Origin: Alopecurus myosuroides
Lineage: Eukaryota > Streptophyta > Magnoliopsida > Poales > Poaceae
Direction of reading: 5' to 3'
Assembly: GCA_028641055.1 (NCBI GenBank)
Contig: CM054062.1
Location: forward strand, 185,441,958 to 185,505,957
Length of the DNA: 64,000 nt
The notes beneath the pieces are model-generated. The model was not told the origin of the DNA and did not search any database. It worked only from the letters and a program-made list of their open reading frames with translations. Shown here one piece after another: positions 45,501 through 55,151 of this stretch (position 1 is its first letter; the number at the start of each line of letters is the position of its first letter). A program made the translations under genes and the position numbers.

Positions 45501-45994
45501 ACCGTGGACGTGGAAGGCGGCAGGTTGCTCTCCTTCTCGTAGGGCCGGTGGTTCCTACCACCCGCGGGCGGGTCGTCAACCTCCTCGACGACGGCCGCAG
45601 CGCCAGTAGCAGCTGCGCCAGCGTTTGCCGCCAAGCTCGTCACCATCACCTCAGCGCAGCACGCAGAGCTGCATGCGGGCCTTCCGCGAGCAGCAACAAC
45701 CGCGGGAGGATCCTCCGCGTCATGCACCAGCTCGGGGTAGGTGCTGTTGGCGACGGTGGCGACGTAGACGAGGTGAGAGCCGAAGGAGATCACCGAGCCG
45801 CCCTCCGGCATGGCCATGCCGCCGAAACAGCCGGCGTTGTCGGTGACGAAGTCGAAGGAGCCGAATCTGTGGACAAGGCCACAAACTACACGCTCCGCTG
45901 ATGAAGATCCCGTCCGAACAGAAACTCCAGCCAGCGCCGCTGGTTGCCCCACGGTGGGCGCCAACTGTCGTGGTGGTGTCACGGCAGATGCCAT
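42533..45994 (-). CDS. Gag-protease of element C
   Basis: Starts at ATG 45994, inside the LTR, the first ATG after the LTR TATA, and runs through the PBS (peptide PPRQLAPTVG). It has an Ala/Gln/Arg-rich N-terminal half with a coiled coil (LLAAREQLERQRQELL). A retrotransposon gag domain follows (TKPEDWLNDYVTAV ... GPARTWLNNLP ... WLDFSDAFVSNF), then a Cys/His motif (CSFHTHHPSRPANHTTRQC), an Asn-rich stretch, and an aspartic protease with VLIDNGSSINIVY and the flap/ALLGRPALSKF region. It stops at TAG 42533-42535 in the same frame as pol. A later start, for example ATG 45817, cannot be excluded. Confidence 0.85.
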   Translation of the reverse strand: MASAVTPPRQLAPTVGQPAALAGVSVRTGSSSAERVVCGLVHRFGSFDFVTDNAGCFGGMAMPEGGSVISFGSHLVYVATVANSTYPELVHDAEDPPAVVAARGRPACSSACCAEVMVTSLAANAGAAATGAAAVVEEVDDPPAGGRNHRPYEKESNLPPSTSTVIPASAARTGMPTPTDVELLAAREQLERQRQELLAEQAELEKIRLELSLDQLEYNKAHGFTPVARRPSRVGATRRNLGAEMATVAEEPAQSATANTFTRPRYSTPAKTLRAAQAVAAELPRLDGEARLRQQERLNELVLEAARQNEEFRKANPGAGASQVVHSHAARSNDQASSPHPSREKSRSGRSGRDRQMQVYDPAAAAKQVAVPQQPGQEHNTARAGSQAHQAQSRVREAARPGTSRQPAAPPTRQRQQPRPVAPVANPVEQPAAMQVDRYDDGYSAMEMAGYDIHDRVGERVLAPGDARHQLDRLSLSARLESTGPPGPECFGPRIMNEPSVKGFQLARGTKSYNGSTKPEDWLNDYVTAVHIAGGNRRWAVRYVPQMLEGPARTWLNNLPKHSINCWLDFSDAFVSNFTSTYKRPNRPQQLSACRQREDETDREYLTRWSTLRNTCEGVNEAQAITWFAQGCRHGSILWQRLQREVPNTLAETIKIADQYALGDPTQPLMDSSEPRRNFNSSKRNEFRNKRRVDTRYDPEEVNAVNVGGGGGQRQKPAGAYGQNQNQGQGNKKPFRTAQPGSGNSEQPKKFVFDDMKDGPCSFHTHHPSRPANHTTRQCEWWDVIKSDGLPPPPPLPAANATVQPTRAPATRPPVYPRRENVNQVALGANRNFNNERYRNNNNYYNRNNNNRGNNNYQGNNNGNNGNNGGNGSNQYQEHHESYMIFTSEAVDKQSQHRRAMEVNAVIPAVPHYMYWCDQEIRWTRADHPKVMPNPGTYALVLDPTFLGPEKNVRFSKVLIDNGSSINIVYKDTLEKLGLAENMMLPSKTTFHGIVPGISCNPIGRVWIDVLFGTRENCRTERLQFEVVDHQSPYHALLGRPALSKFMASTHVAYLKMKIPGPNGIITISGDYKKSMECASASSQLAESMVIAAEKKKMYEVVAMAQSAQAGAQGVPSTQHGTAFQAAKETKTVQVDPEFPERVAIIGSGLEEK
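43380..43500 (-). repeat. Asn-codon-rich trinucleotide tract in gag of element C
   Basis: Runs of GTT/GTTG on the plus strand encode Asn-rich peptide (NNNNYYNRNNNNRGNNN) between the zinc-finger-like motif and the protease. It is a low-complexity linker prone to slippage. Confidence 0.8.
45947..45963 (-). promoter_or_regulatory. Primer-binding site of element C
   Basis: On the minus strand the sequence TGGCGCCCACCGTGGGG begins two bases inside the 5' LTR end. It is identical to the PBS of element D at 47338-47354. The tRNA it pairs with was not determined. Confidence 0.88.
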
Positions 45995-46877
45995 GGGATG
46001 GCTAAAGATGTGGGGACGATGGACGCTGGAGGTGTCCGGGGAGGGATCACGCGACGAGTAGCCGCGTGAGGCGAGATCCACACAACACAAACAACACGAT
46101 GTACCCAGGTTCAGGGCCCTCGTGAGGAGGTAAAACCCCTACTCCTGCCTTTCTCTATGTACTTCGATGTCTCTCCGAGTAGTTACAGTACAGATGGTAT
46201 CGCTACCGAGTAGCCTCTCTCTCTTCTCCGAGTAGAGCTAGGTCAAGAACTTAGGGTTTCTAGGGTTTCCAGGGAGCAACCGTTGGCGTCTATGGGAGCG
46301 TGCCTCGCGCAGGAGGCGGCGGGGCACCTTATATACACGGTGCCCAGCCGGATACGTCCAAATCTTAGACAAGTGTCGACATAGTGTGCACACTGTCCTT
46401 TCTCCGAGTACCCGCTGACAGCTTTGGTCGTTGATCTTGGCTGCTTCTGTAAAGTCGTTGGGCAAAACTAGGGGACAGACTGGTATCACTGTACCTAGGC
46501 ACAGAGTAGGCCCCCCTTATCCTGCCACGGCCTGCTTCCATGCTGTCACTGTCAGGCAGGCCGTCCCCACGTGAACAGTAGTTCGAATGCTGCCAAGTAC
46601 GGACCCAGGATACGCGGGATCCTGTGTCAGAACGGCTCCTTTGACTTTCGGCCCGAGTAGGTTCCCGCCAATGGTTCCCGCCAATTGTACTCGGGCCAAA
46701 CCTTCTACTCGTCAAGGTGGAACTTGATTGATATCTCCTTCTGGTCACCTTGAGGTGAGACCGAGTAGCAGTCGACCGGGTAGTGAGTACCCGGTAGTCG
46801 GCTACTCGACCAAACCTCTCTTCTGTAAGCGGCCTTTACCACCTGTCTTTACCCTACTCGGGGGTAACCCCCCGACA
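45966..46877 (-). repeat. Element C 5' LTR
   Basis: 912 bp, same length as the left LTR. On the minus strand it has a GTATATAAGG TATA box (about 46327-46336). About 330 bp downstream lies the first ATG of the transcript, at 45994, where the Gag frame begins. Confidence 0.93.
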
Positions 46878-46881
46878 CACT

Positions 46882-47335
46882 TGATGAGGGGATAGTAACC
46901 CGGTATGCCAACTCCCAGGTGAGATTCGGCCCAAACGACGGATGGATCAAATCCGGCTAAGGACAAAGAAGCTTCTAGAAGGCCCAGGACTTGGAAGGAT
47001 CGTAACCCGGATTGTGGGTTACGGTAAGGAAAGTTAGGGTTCGTATGAAGAGTTCGAATAGGACTCGAGAAGCGCTTTGTAGGGCAAGTCAAGGGGGATA
47101 TGAGTACTATATAAACCAACCCCTGGGCTTCGCCTAAGAGGGATCCAAGTCATAGTTGTAACACCTGTTATCGAGTATCCAGTATAATCATATCGAGAGC
47201 CGGCGAGTTGTTTTCCGGTTCTTAGATTGCTTTCGCCATGTTCTCTTTCGAGCTAAACCCTCTCCCAAATACCTGTGTCGACTTGCCCCAAGATCAGTTA
47301 CCTCAGGTAACATCTGCCGTGATTATCCCACGACA
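46882..47335 (+). repeat. Element D 5' LTR
   Basis: 454 bp, TGATGAGGGGATAG to CCCACGACA. TATATAAA is at about 47109-47116. Its first base T is also the last base of the C target-site duplication. The Gag start ATG at 47238 lies inside it. Confidence 0.92.
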
Positions 47336-50300
47336 GTTGGCGCCCACCGTGGGGCCTGCGTCCAAAGGTGTTTACATCACGGGAGAAGCTCGGAAGAGCA
47401 TGAAGAACCTCATCGTCGGAGAAATCTACGTCAACGGCAAAGGAGAGAAGATGGTAGACGATTCTGGCTGGGGGCCAGAGTCGGATCACCTCGAAACCGG
47501 ATCCATCGTGACAGTCGGCAGCATCAACGTCTTCATCGGTATGGTATGTACTTCCAGTTCGAATTGTGATAATATTGGATCTGATTCTGTGTCAGGGGAA
47601 GACGCGTATGTCCGATCGGAACAAGAAGAATCGATTGGAACAACGGGTCAGATAGAGAGGGAGGATGATACCGAGTCTATACGGGATTTGTCGGAGGATC
47701 GATATGAAAGGGAAACCAGCGAGGAAGAACAGTACGAATCTACACCGGGCACCATGCGCCGGGTTGCAGTTTATGCGGCTCCCGCGACCAATCTCAATCA
47801 AGAAAACGCGGCCGCGGCACCAGCTGGGGCGGTTCAGGCAGCGGCTCAGCAGCAAGGACCAGTTGACCCGGTCTTGGCCCAAGTCGATGGAGAGTCGGCG
47901 TCTGTCACCAGTCGCCCAGCGGACGAGGAGCGACACGCAAATATGTTCGGGTTCCAAGCAAACCGGACACCGGGGGCGGGCCCCTCAAACCCGCGTCACC
48001 CGGCTCTGTTTGATAATAACTTGATTCTGGACCCCACAGTCTTGGCCACAGTTATTACCCCGGAAAACGCGGCAGAACGTGTAAGAGACCTGGACGTAGC
48101 TCGTCGTGCATTGGAGCAGCAAAGAAGGCAAGTGGAAGCAGAAAGGCAGGGGATGGCCGCGCGGCAGCGCGAATTGGATGACCGAGAGACCCGGCTCCGG
48201 GAGGAAACGACAAGGATGCACCAAAGGCACCGAACTATGCTGCCGGCAACAGGAGGGGTTATTAACCCGACCGCCCTGGTGTTCACGCCTCAAGATCAGC
48301 CGATTCCGCCGACGAACCAAGGGACCATACCGCGACCTTCAACGGGAGCACATCCGGTAAGCGCGCCAGCCGGGTTACCTTTGCCACAGACAGGGGCGAC
48401 AGCCGGCAATACCATGCCGCCACCACCATCGCGATTCCGCACACCAGCAGGTCATTACAACAATCCCATGGACAACGTGTACGCAGCAACGCTCGCATTA
48501 AACCAGATCCCTGTGGGAGACTCGCCTCATGCGGAAGGAACCCGACGAGCAATCGATCTACTACACACCGCGGTAGCACAGCAAGCTAATTATCCGGATC
48601 ATAGGAGCGGGATGCATGGGACGCCGTACGCCAGCCAGCAACAGGGCCATGTTCAAACGAATGCGGCGCAACGAAGGGAAGAGCAGCAGCAAATGCCGCC
48701 TCCACCGCGTATCCAGACAGCACCAGTAGTATCAGCAGCGCAGGCGGTGGTGAACAGTTCCAGAGCCAGAAGAGCCGGGGCCGGGTCTGCAGCGCACGAG
48801 TTACCAGTGGTGCCGCACCCCGCGGTACCCCCAGCCGGGTCACGCGTTTCCCGGGCAAGACCGGCCCCAACCACCCTTGCGGGACCAAAGTGCCTTTCGG
48901 ACGATATCAGAGCAGAACCTTACCCGGAGAAGTTCAAAGAACCGGGGAAAGTAGTAAATTATGAGCCAACAATGGATCCAGAAACGTGGCTGAGCAGCTA
49001 TGAGATGGCAATGTCAATTCGCAACGCATCCGAGAATCTCCAAGCCAAATTCATGTACTTAATGATGTCAGAGGGAGCAGCAAAGTTATGGTTCACCAAC
49101 CTACCGGAAAAATCGATCAAATCGTGGGAGGAGCTAAAGACCGCATTCATCAAGCACTTTCATGGGACATGCAGAAAGTTATTTACTATTGATGATTTAG
49201 AAAGATGCGTTCAGAAGAAAGGAGAATCGGCACGCAGCTGGGTACGCCGGGTTATGGAGATACTCCACTCGTCTACGGATATCCAGCCTAAGGACGCGCT
49301 ACAAGCTATGGCAAAAACATGTAAGTACGTTCCTTTAGTACAAAAGCTAACTCGCATGAAATCTAGTAGGAATGCAGCGGAGGTTACAATGGGAGAGTTA
49401 ATGGATGCGTGCAACAAACACGCTGCAACGGATACCACAGAGGAGGAAGTTGACGACAAGAAAGCAAAAGCAAACGCAAGTAGCAGCGGGAAAACCGGCA
49501 ATGGGTCGGCGCCAAACAATAATGGAAGTAGCCAAAACAAGCGCCCGTTCGACGGGAATTCCGAGTTTGTAGCCAACACGGAGGCCGGGTCTTCAAGACC
49601 TAGATCCGAAGGGAATTTTAATACTGGGAATCACAATGGGGGACACTACCAAGGACCTCCAAGACCAAGCAACAGTTGGGACATATTTAGGATGGCGTGC
49701 CCGAAGCATAGCAGGAATGGCAAGCCGGCCAATCATTCACTAGAGCAATGTGCCGACTTACAAAGGTGGAAGAACGAAGAAGTGAACAGAGCTATGCGAG
49801 GTGCGGGCCGGGGAGGAGGTCCGGGTCTAGGTGGAAACTTGGGTAACGGGCCGCCCCCAGCCGGCAATCCGCCAGCTGGAAATCAAGGTAACAATCAAAA
49901 TGGAGCAGGAGGTTTTCAAGCTAACCCCAAACAGCTGGGTCAATATCATGTGCACACTACAGGAGGCTCTAACAAGGATAAGAAGATACTGAAACAAGCA
50001 GTTAATTCGGTCTCTTCCGCTGTTCCAAGGTATTTGAGGTGGTCAGAACAAGAGGTAACATGGAGCAGGAAGGATCACCCGGATAGAGTTGATCACCCGG
50101 GAGTCTTAGCTTTGGTAGTGGCACCACAGGTCAACGGCTACGAGCTGAAAAAAGTCCTGATGGATGGAGGAAGTAGTATCAATATCCTGTACTGGGAAAC
50201 TTTTCTGCGAATGGGCTTAAAGGAATCGCAGCTGCAAAAGAGTACAACAGTTTTTCACGGGATAGTGCCGGGTCACTCAGCATGCCCTGAAGGAAAGGTG

Positions 50301-50873
50301 GCACTGGAAGTAGCTTTTGGAGAGTCAAAGGATAATTATCGAGTCGAGTGGCTTACCTTTGAGGTAGTAAAGTTGCGCAGTCCTTATCATGCATTGTTTG
50401 GAAGGCCGGCTTATGCCAAGTTCATGGCAAGACCGTGTTATGTGTACCTACAACTGAAAATCCCGGGTCCCAAGAAGACCATTACAATACACGGAAACCG
50501 GGATATAGCAGCTGAGTGCGATGAGGGAGACGCGGCAATGGCCGAGCAAGCCTGCAGGAAGGAAGAGCTCAAACATTACCGTTCTCAGGTAGACCTAGAA
50601 GAGAGGACAACGTCAAAAAAGCCAACCCCTGAGGGGGACAAAGCAAAAGTTAGGGCAGAACAAAACCCTAAGATGGTAGGCTTCATCAGGAGCAATACTT
50701 TCAAAACTCTCAGCAGGGAAGAAGAAGGCGTACCACCGTCCGCAGCTGATCACGTTCCAAGGAAGATATACCCGGACTGGCTAGCAAATCCGGTACTCAT
50801 TACGAAAGGGCATAGCAAGTGGAGAATGTGCATCGGCCGTATCAACGCGAGGCCGATTCTCGAGAATAACTAA
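47238..50873 (+). CDS. Gag-protease of element D with truncated RT start
   Basis: 1211 codons from the first ATG after the LTR TATA, inside the LTR. The frame crosses the PBS and encodes IPRQLAPTVG there. It has a Gln/Arg-rich coiled coil (about residues 285-320), a gag domain (MDPETWLSSYEMAM ... AAKLWFTNLPEKSIKSW ... AFIKHFHGTCRK) and a Cys/His motif CPKHSRNGKPANHSLEQC. The protease has VLMDGGSSINILY (about residue 973) and ALFGRPAYAKF. The end reads YPDWLANPVLITK and KWRMCI, the first residues of RT. It then leaves the RT sequence and stops, so RT, RNase H and integrase have been deleted. Confidence 0.9.
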   Translation: MFSFELNPLPNTCVDLPQDQLPQVTSAVIIPRQLAPTVGPASKGVYITGEARKSMKNLIVGEIYVNGKGEKMVDDSGWGPESDHLETGSIVTVGSINVFIGMVCTSSSNCDNIGSDSVSGEDAYVRSEQEESIGTTGQIEREDDTESIRDLSEDRYERETSEEEQYESTPGTMRRVAVYAAPATNLNQENAAAAPAGAVQAAAQQQGPVDPVLAQVDGESASVTSRPADEERHANMFGFQANRTPGAGPSNPRHPALFDNNLILDPTVLATVITPENAAERVRDLDVARRALEQQRRQVEAERQGMAARQRELDDRETRLREETTRMHQRHRTMLPATGGVINPTALVFTPQDQPIPPTNQGTIPRPSTGAHPVSAPAGLPLPQTGATAGNTMPPPPSRFRTPAGHYNNPMDNVYAATLALNQIPVGDSPHAEGTRRAIDLLHTAVAQQANYPDHRSGMHGTPYASQQQGHVQTNAAQRREEQQQMPPPPRIQTAPVVSAAQAVVNSSRARRAGAGSAAHELPVVPHPAVPPAGSRVSRARPAPTTLAGPKCLSDDIRAEPYPEKFKEPGKVVNYEPTMDPETWLSSYEMAMSIRNASENLQAKFMYLMMSEGAAKLWFTNLPEKSIKSWEELKTAFIKHFHGTCRKLFTIDDLERCVQKKGESARSWVRRVMEILHSSTDIQPKDALQAMAKTCKYVPLVQKLTRMKSSRNAAEVTMGELMDACNKHAATDTTEEEVDDKKAKANASSSGKTGNGSAPNNNGSSQNKRPFDGNSEFVANTEAGSSRPRSEGNFNTGNHNGGHYQGPPRPSNSWDIFRMACPKHSRNGKPANHSLEQCADLQRWKNEEVNRAMRGAGRGGGPGLGGNLGNGPPPAGNPPAGNQGNNQNGAGGFQANPKQLGQYHVHTTGGSNKDKKILKQAVNSVSSAVPRYLRWSEQEVTWSRKDHPDRVDHPGVLALVVAPQVNGYELKKVLMDGGSSINILYWETFLRMGLKESQLQKSTTVFHGIVPGHSACPEGKVALEVAFGESKDNYRVEWLTFEVVKLRSPYHALFGRPAYAKFMARPCYVYLQLKIPGPKKTITIHGNRDIAAECDEGDAAMAEQACRKEELKHYRSQVDLEERTTSKKPTPEGDKAKVRAEQNPKMVGFIRSNTFKTLSREEEGVPPSAADHVPRKIYPDWLANPVLITKGHSKWRMCIGRINARPILENN
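47338..47354 (+). promoter_or_regulatory. Primer-binding site of element D
   Basis: TGGCGCCCACCGTGGGG two bases after the LTR end, identical to that of element C. It lies inside the Gag reading frame. Confidence 0.9.
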
Positions 50874-51921
50874 AGCAGTGTAATGGGCGGCAGGTTTCAT
50901 ACGCACTCTTTTCCTATCCAGGGTACCTAAGGGGACTGGAAGGTTTTTAATGAGGCGGCCTGCTGATTCAAAAAAAGAAATTTTTATCAATAAAAGAAGA
51001 TGGTTTCGAGTCTTATCATGGTCTTTGCTTCAGTTACAAGTAAGTAACATTGTTACTATCAATACATCAGTATCATCGAAATACATTACATGAATATAGG
51101 TCTCCGGGGGGTGATCTGCTTCAATAAGTAATCACAAGACCCGGAGACCCGGCCATGATGCCTATGAGTTATGGGGGCTGATTACTCGAAAAAACGGGTA
51201 CAGCTGCAATCCTATAACTGGACAAAGGAGCCAAATTTCTTGGTTATTCTTACTTAAGCTCGATGTGACTCGCACTAAAGTGGCATGATCTGTTCGCGTA
51301 CGATTACAATCAAATTATGCAGCCCAGTGTGGCTTGCTTGATCTTGTTTTTCGTATAGACGCAACGACATGGTATCCACGCGAAAGCCGGCTTATAGTAC
51401 AAGATAATCAAAAGGGTCATCTAAACCACAAGTCCATGCAGAGTATAAGGCTAAAAAAGCCGGAAACTCAACAAATATTAAGCATGACTTCAGTATTTAT
51501 GTAAACAGATATTGGTATTCAGCTTGGTAAACAGCAGTATGTCATCTGAGAAAGGCCACGCCCCTATAGCTCGTACTTTGGGTCATGGGGACTGGGGACT
51601 TCGAAACAGAAACAAACTGTTTTAACTACCCAAGCCTGAAAACCTTAATTTCCGAGTATTGGGGACTTAAAGAAAGGTTCCTCTATCAAAACCTACGATA
51701 CTCGGTTAGCCGAGTCTCAAAAGGAAACTGAAAACAAGAGTTCGAAGTATCGAGAATAAGCTTATAAGTAACACAAGGATCGAGATTATCAAAAGCCAGG
51801 GGAGGCAAAGAGTTATCATAAGATTAATAAGCATACAGTCATAGTATCAGCGTCAATGGTGCACAAGCGCACCACCAAAAATCATATCAGTCTCGAGAAA
51901 CACAAAGCGTTGGGTAGCGTC
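50874..51921. other. Noncoding spacer of element D at the pol deletion
   Basis: About 1 kb between the gag-protease stop and the end of the minus-strand gene. It is where pol would be in an autonomous element. No RT, RNase H or integrase motif is found. It contains several GGGGACT-type tracts similar to the polypurine region. Confidence 0.55.
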
Positions 51922-54900
51922 CTACTCGGCGTCCTGAGAGTGGTCCTCCGGGTCTGAATCTTGGACTTGCTCCTTGGCCTTACCAGCAGCTTTACCCGGG
52001 CTCTTCACTTCTGGACGAACAGGCGGAGGCACGGCTGGGGTAGAGGTAGACGGCTTTACGCCCAGTTCTGCTTCCCTCTTTGCAGCCTCTTCCTTCCTCC
52101 TAGCCAGATCAGTCGACCATTTGTCCAACATATCAATAGGGGGAGGCGCCTCCACCAGGATAACCTTGCCCTCAGAATCATACGAGCTCATAATTGTGTT
52201 TAGATCCATCTTGTCGGCCAAAGCTGTGGCTGAAGGACGTACCGCAGATTGTATAGCTTTGAAATCCTGGGGCTTGAATTTGGACCCGTCAGCTTTAAAT
52301 TCTGGGAACCCGGATACTATCTTTGCCGGGTCAAGCTTTGGAAAATAAGCCTTCGCCAGCGTTAAAGCCCGGGTCACCCCAATTCGGCAGGACGAACGCT
52401 TCAGTATTTCAATCCATCCAGGTGCTGTGGAAAAGGCCTGTATAAGGGTCTCCTCGCCCGGGTATACCTCAGAAGGCCACTTGATAGCATCCAGCAAAAG
52501 TTTCGTGCCGGCAAAAAACGTCCGGAGCACAGTCTTCAGAGTTTTTACTTGAGTAATGGCATTCTCCTCCGGAGCAGCAAGGTTAGCACCTGCAATCCAA
52601 ACATGTGAAAGCATATCAGTCATGTTGGTTATTACAGCGGCAAGATAGAGGTACGCAAATTAATCGCAAATAGCAAACTTACTTAGCAAGATACGGTAAG
52701 TGTCCGTAAGCTGAGCCGACAGGTTATTCAGCGAGGACTGGGCAGCATGGTACTTCTTCTTGTATGAGGTGACATCTTTTTTCAAAGTCTTTATCTCCGC
52801 TTCAAGGGCCTCCCTACGCTTAACTTCAGCCAGCAAGAGCTGCTCAGCCTTAAGTAACGCTTCATCTGACTGAGTAATCTCTGCCTGCAAAGGCCGGGTG
52901 AAGCTGTAAGCCGGATATCGCGAGAGTATTTTATCTGAGGAAATGATTGCCGGCAAGTACTATGCGAAGTACCGAGGATAATTAAAAAAAAAATTATACT
53001 CGGGACTTGGGGACTGGATGTATAATAAGGAGTATCAAGTAAAAATTACCTGATGTGCTGCAGCCATACGTTCTAAGACAGTCCCTTCTGAAGCTTTCAT
53101 GGCAAGAAGAGCGCTCATCAGCTGGTTAAAGTCAGCGTTATCCGAGTTAGATGGCTCGGGTACCTGGAAAGTGGGAAAAGGAGCATTTCTTGTAACAGGA
53201 GGTGGCACCCGGGTCATCCGAATGTCGGAGTCTGGTCCCCCTCCCGCGCTTGAAGCTGCCCCCTTCTCCTTCTCGCTCGTGTGCGAAGCGATTGGATACT
53301 CGGCGTCATGCCTAGCTGGCTCCGGTGGCGACATTTGCTCGTCGCCAGCCGTAGTGAAGGCATCATCAGCCGACTCGCCCTCGACCCGGACTTTAGCTTC
53401 GGTGTCCTCCTGGTCGCTACTAATAACCGTGGCTCTGAAGAAGGTGCAAAGGCGTAATTAATCTTTGGTTATGGAAAGAAAGGGGATGAAAGTTCGGTAT
53501 AATATCCGGAAAAGGCGTTTACCCGGTGTTTACTGGGAAGTCCGAGGGGAAGCCGTCACTAGACCCGGAAGAGACTGAAAAATGGCAAGAGAGGTCTGGG
53601 ATTACGTTACAAAGGAATGACTGGAAAGAAGTTTTGTTTACAACAAATACCAGGGTGTTGAACCGGGGGCGGCGAAGCAACCGGGTTAGGGGTCTCGTTG
53701 CCCGGATGATTCCGGGTTACTCGGCGCCTAGTCATGGGTGGCTCCTTCAGTTATGATCAAAAGGGGTGAAGATGGGGTTAGCCCCGGAGTGACGTTATGG
53801 GAGCAAAAAACCAAAGTGTAAGGGGATGAAGTAAAAACCTGGAGGGCTATCCTCTGGGACTTCCTCTTTGTTCCGGTTCTGGTGGCCGGCTCCGGCTCTT
53901 CCTCCTCGCTGGTGGACCCGCCCCTGCTGTCCGTTTCTTCTTCTTCGCTTTGGTCCTCTCGCTCTGAAAAATGTCCGAGTTACAGCATAAAGAAGAAGAA
54001 AGGGCAGGATATAACGTGTGCAAAGGAATCAAGTAGGTACCTTCATTCGAGTCAACGACATCGTCTTCCTCCTCCCCGTCTTCGGAATTAGGAGTGGAGT
54101 CGACCGTCCAAAAGTCATCATCGGCCTGAGGAGAAGATGCCAGGATAGTGATTAATATCGAGTCAAGAGAAGCGAATAAAAGTAAGTGTTAGAAGTCAAA
54201 ATCAAAAGGCAGAAAACTTACTCCAGGGGTTGGATTCTCGAGGGTAAAAGGTTCTAATCCGGCTATGCTCCGGATTACTTCGAGCTTCTCTGTCAGGAAA
54301 CCCTTAATTGTTTTGTTAATGTCACCCGGAGCAAGGGTGCGGGTAGAGAATCGAATTGGGTCCGTGGTTTGACCCGAGTATTCGCACATCAGCTTCTCAC
54401 GAATGGAGTTTGGCTGAATGCGGAAGCTAACCCAGGTCTTCACCAGGTTTAGCCCGATGAGGCCTCGGGCGGACAAGATGGAGATCCTAGCTAATAAAGG
54501 CAAGATCGCCTCCCTGTCTGGTTCAGACGCGAAGGCGTTGAATTTCTCGGAGATGTCAAGTTGACCCTCCGAGTAACCCGGCAACTTCTTCTCACCGGGT
54601 GGAGAGGTATCCTGGCAGTAGAAGTACGAAAGCTGCCAGTGCTTTACGTGGGAATTGAGAGAAATAGGAGGCATCAGGGAGTTCTTGCGGCGCTGGATAG
54701 AGACCCCGCCGCAAGTGAGAAGTGCGCCGTCGCCGCTTTCGCGACACGGCTTGCACTGAAAAAGTTCGACGAAGAGGGCTAGACTTGGCGGAGTGCACAA
54801 GTAAGATTCGGAAAGAACAATAAAATGGGAGATGTTCAAAATGGAGTTTGGACCTATATCGAAGATACGGAGGTTGTAATGGTCTAAGACGTCACGGAAG

Positions 54901-55151
54901 AAGGGGGGACCCGGAGGCCTAAAGCCCCGGGTCACATGTTCAACGAAGCATATTACCTCATTCGTCGCTGGAGAAGGCCGGGTTTCATTGCCTGGCACTC
55001 GCCAGTGGATAGACTCCTGTGGAGGTAGGGTTCCAAGCTCGACCAACTCCTCCAGCTTGGCCTTGGTAACGGAGGACTTCCCCCAATTGGCCGATATGGA
55101 GCTTGTGGATTTAGCCTTATTCGGCTGTTTCCCCTGCCTCTTGGGTGCCAT
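51922..55151 (-). CDS. Antisense spliced gene of element D (Transposase_28-like)
   Basis: Minus-strand exons proposed (complement): 54222-55151, 54041-54125, 53839-53963, 53050-53409, 52683-52884 and 51922-52589, giving about 789 aa in one frame. Exon 1 starts MAPKRQGKQPNKAK and has the same fold order as in element C: TRGFRPPGPPFFRDVLDHYN, then a FIVLSESYLCTPPS segment. Later come an acidic segment, a coiled coil (KAEQLLLAEVKRREALEAEIKTLKKDV) and a C-terminal helical domain. Most junctions are clear GT-AG. The weak point is the exon 4 acceptor: the pyrimidine-rich one at about 53444 breaks the frame, while CCAG|GAGG at 53410 keeps it. A 5' intron probably ends near 55161. Confidence 0.65.

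Larger units (their letters stand above)
31826..46877 (-). mobile_element. Element C, complete Tat-like Ty3/gypsy retrotransposon
   Basis: A 15,052-bp element in minus orientation with two 912-bp LTRs (31826-32737 and 45966-46877), PBS next to the right LTR, gag-protease and pol on the minus strand, and a spliced gene on the plus strand near the left LTR. TSD CACTT is at 31821-31825 and 46878-46882. The LTRs differ at about one position by eye (about 32171 versus 46311), so the insertion is very young. The presence of a second RNase H and an opposite-strand gene in the 3' region are traits of the Tat lineage. Confidence 0.93.
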
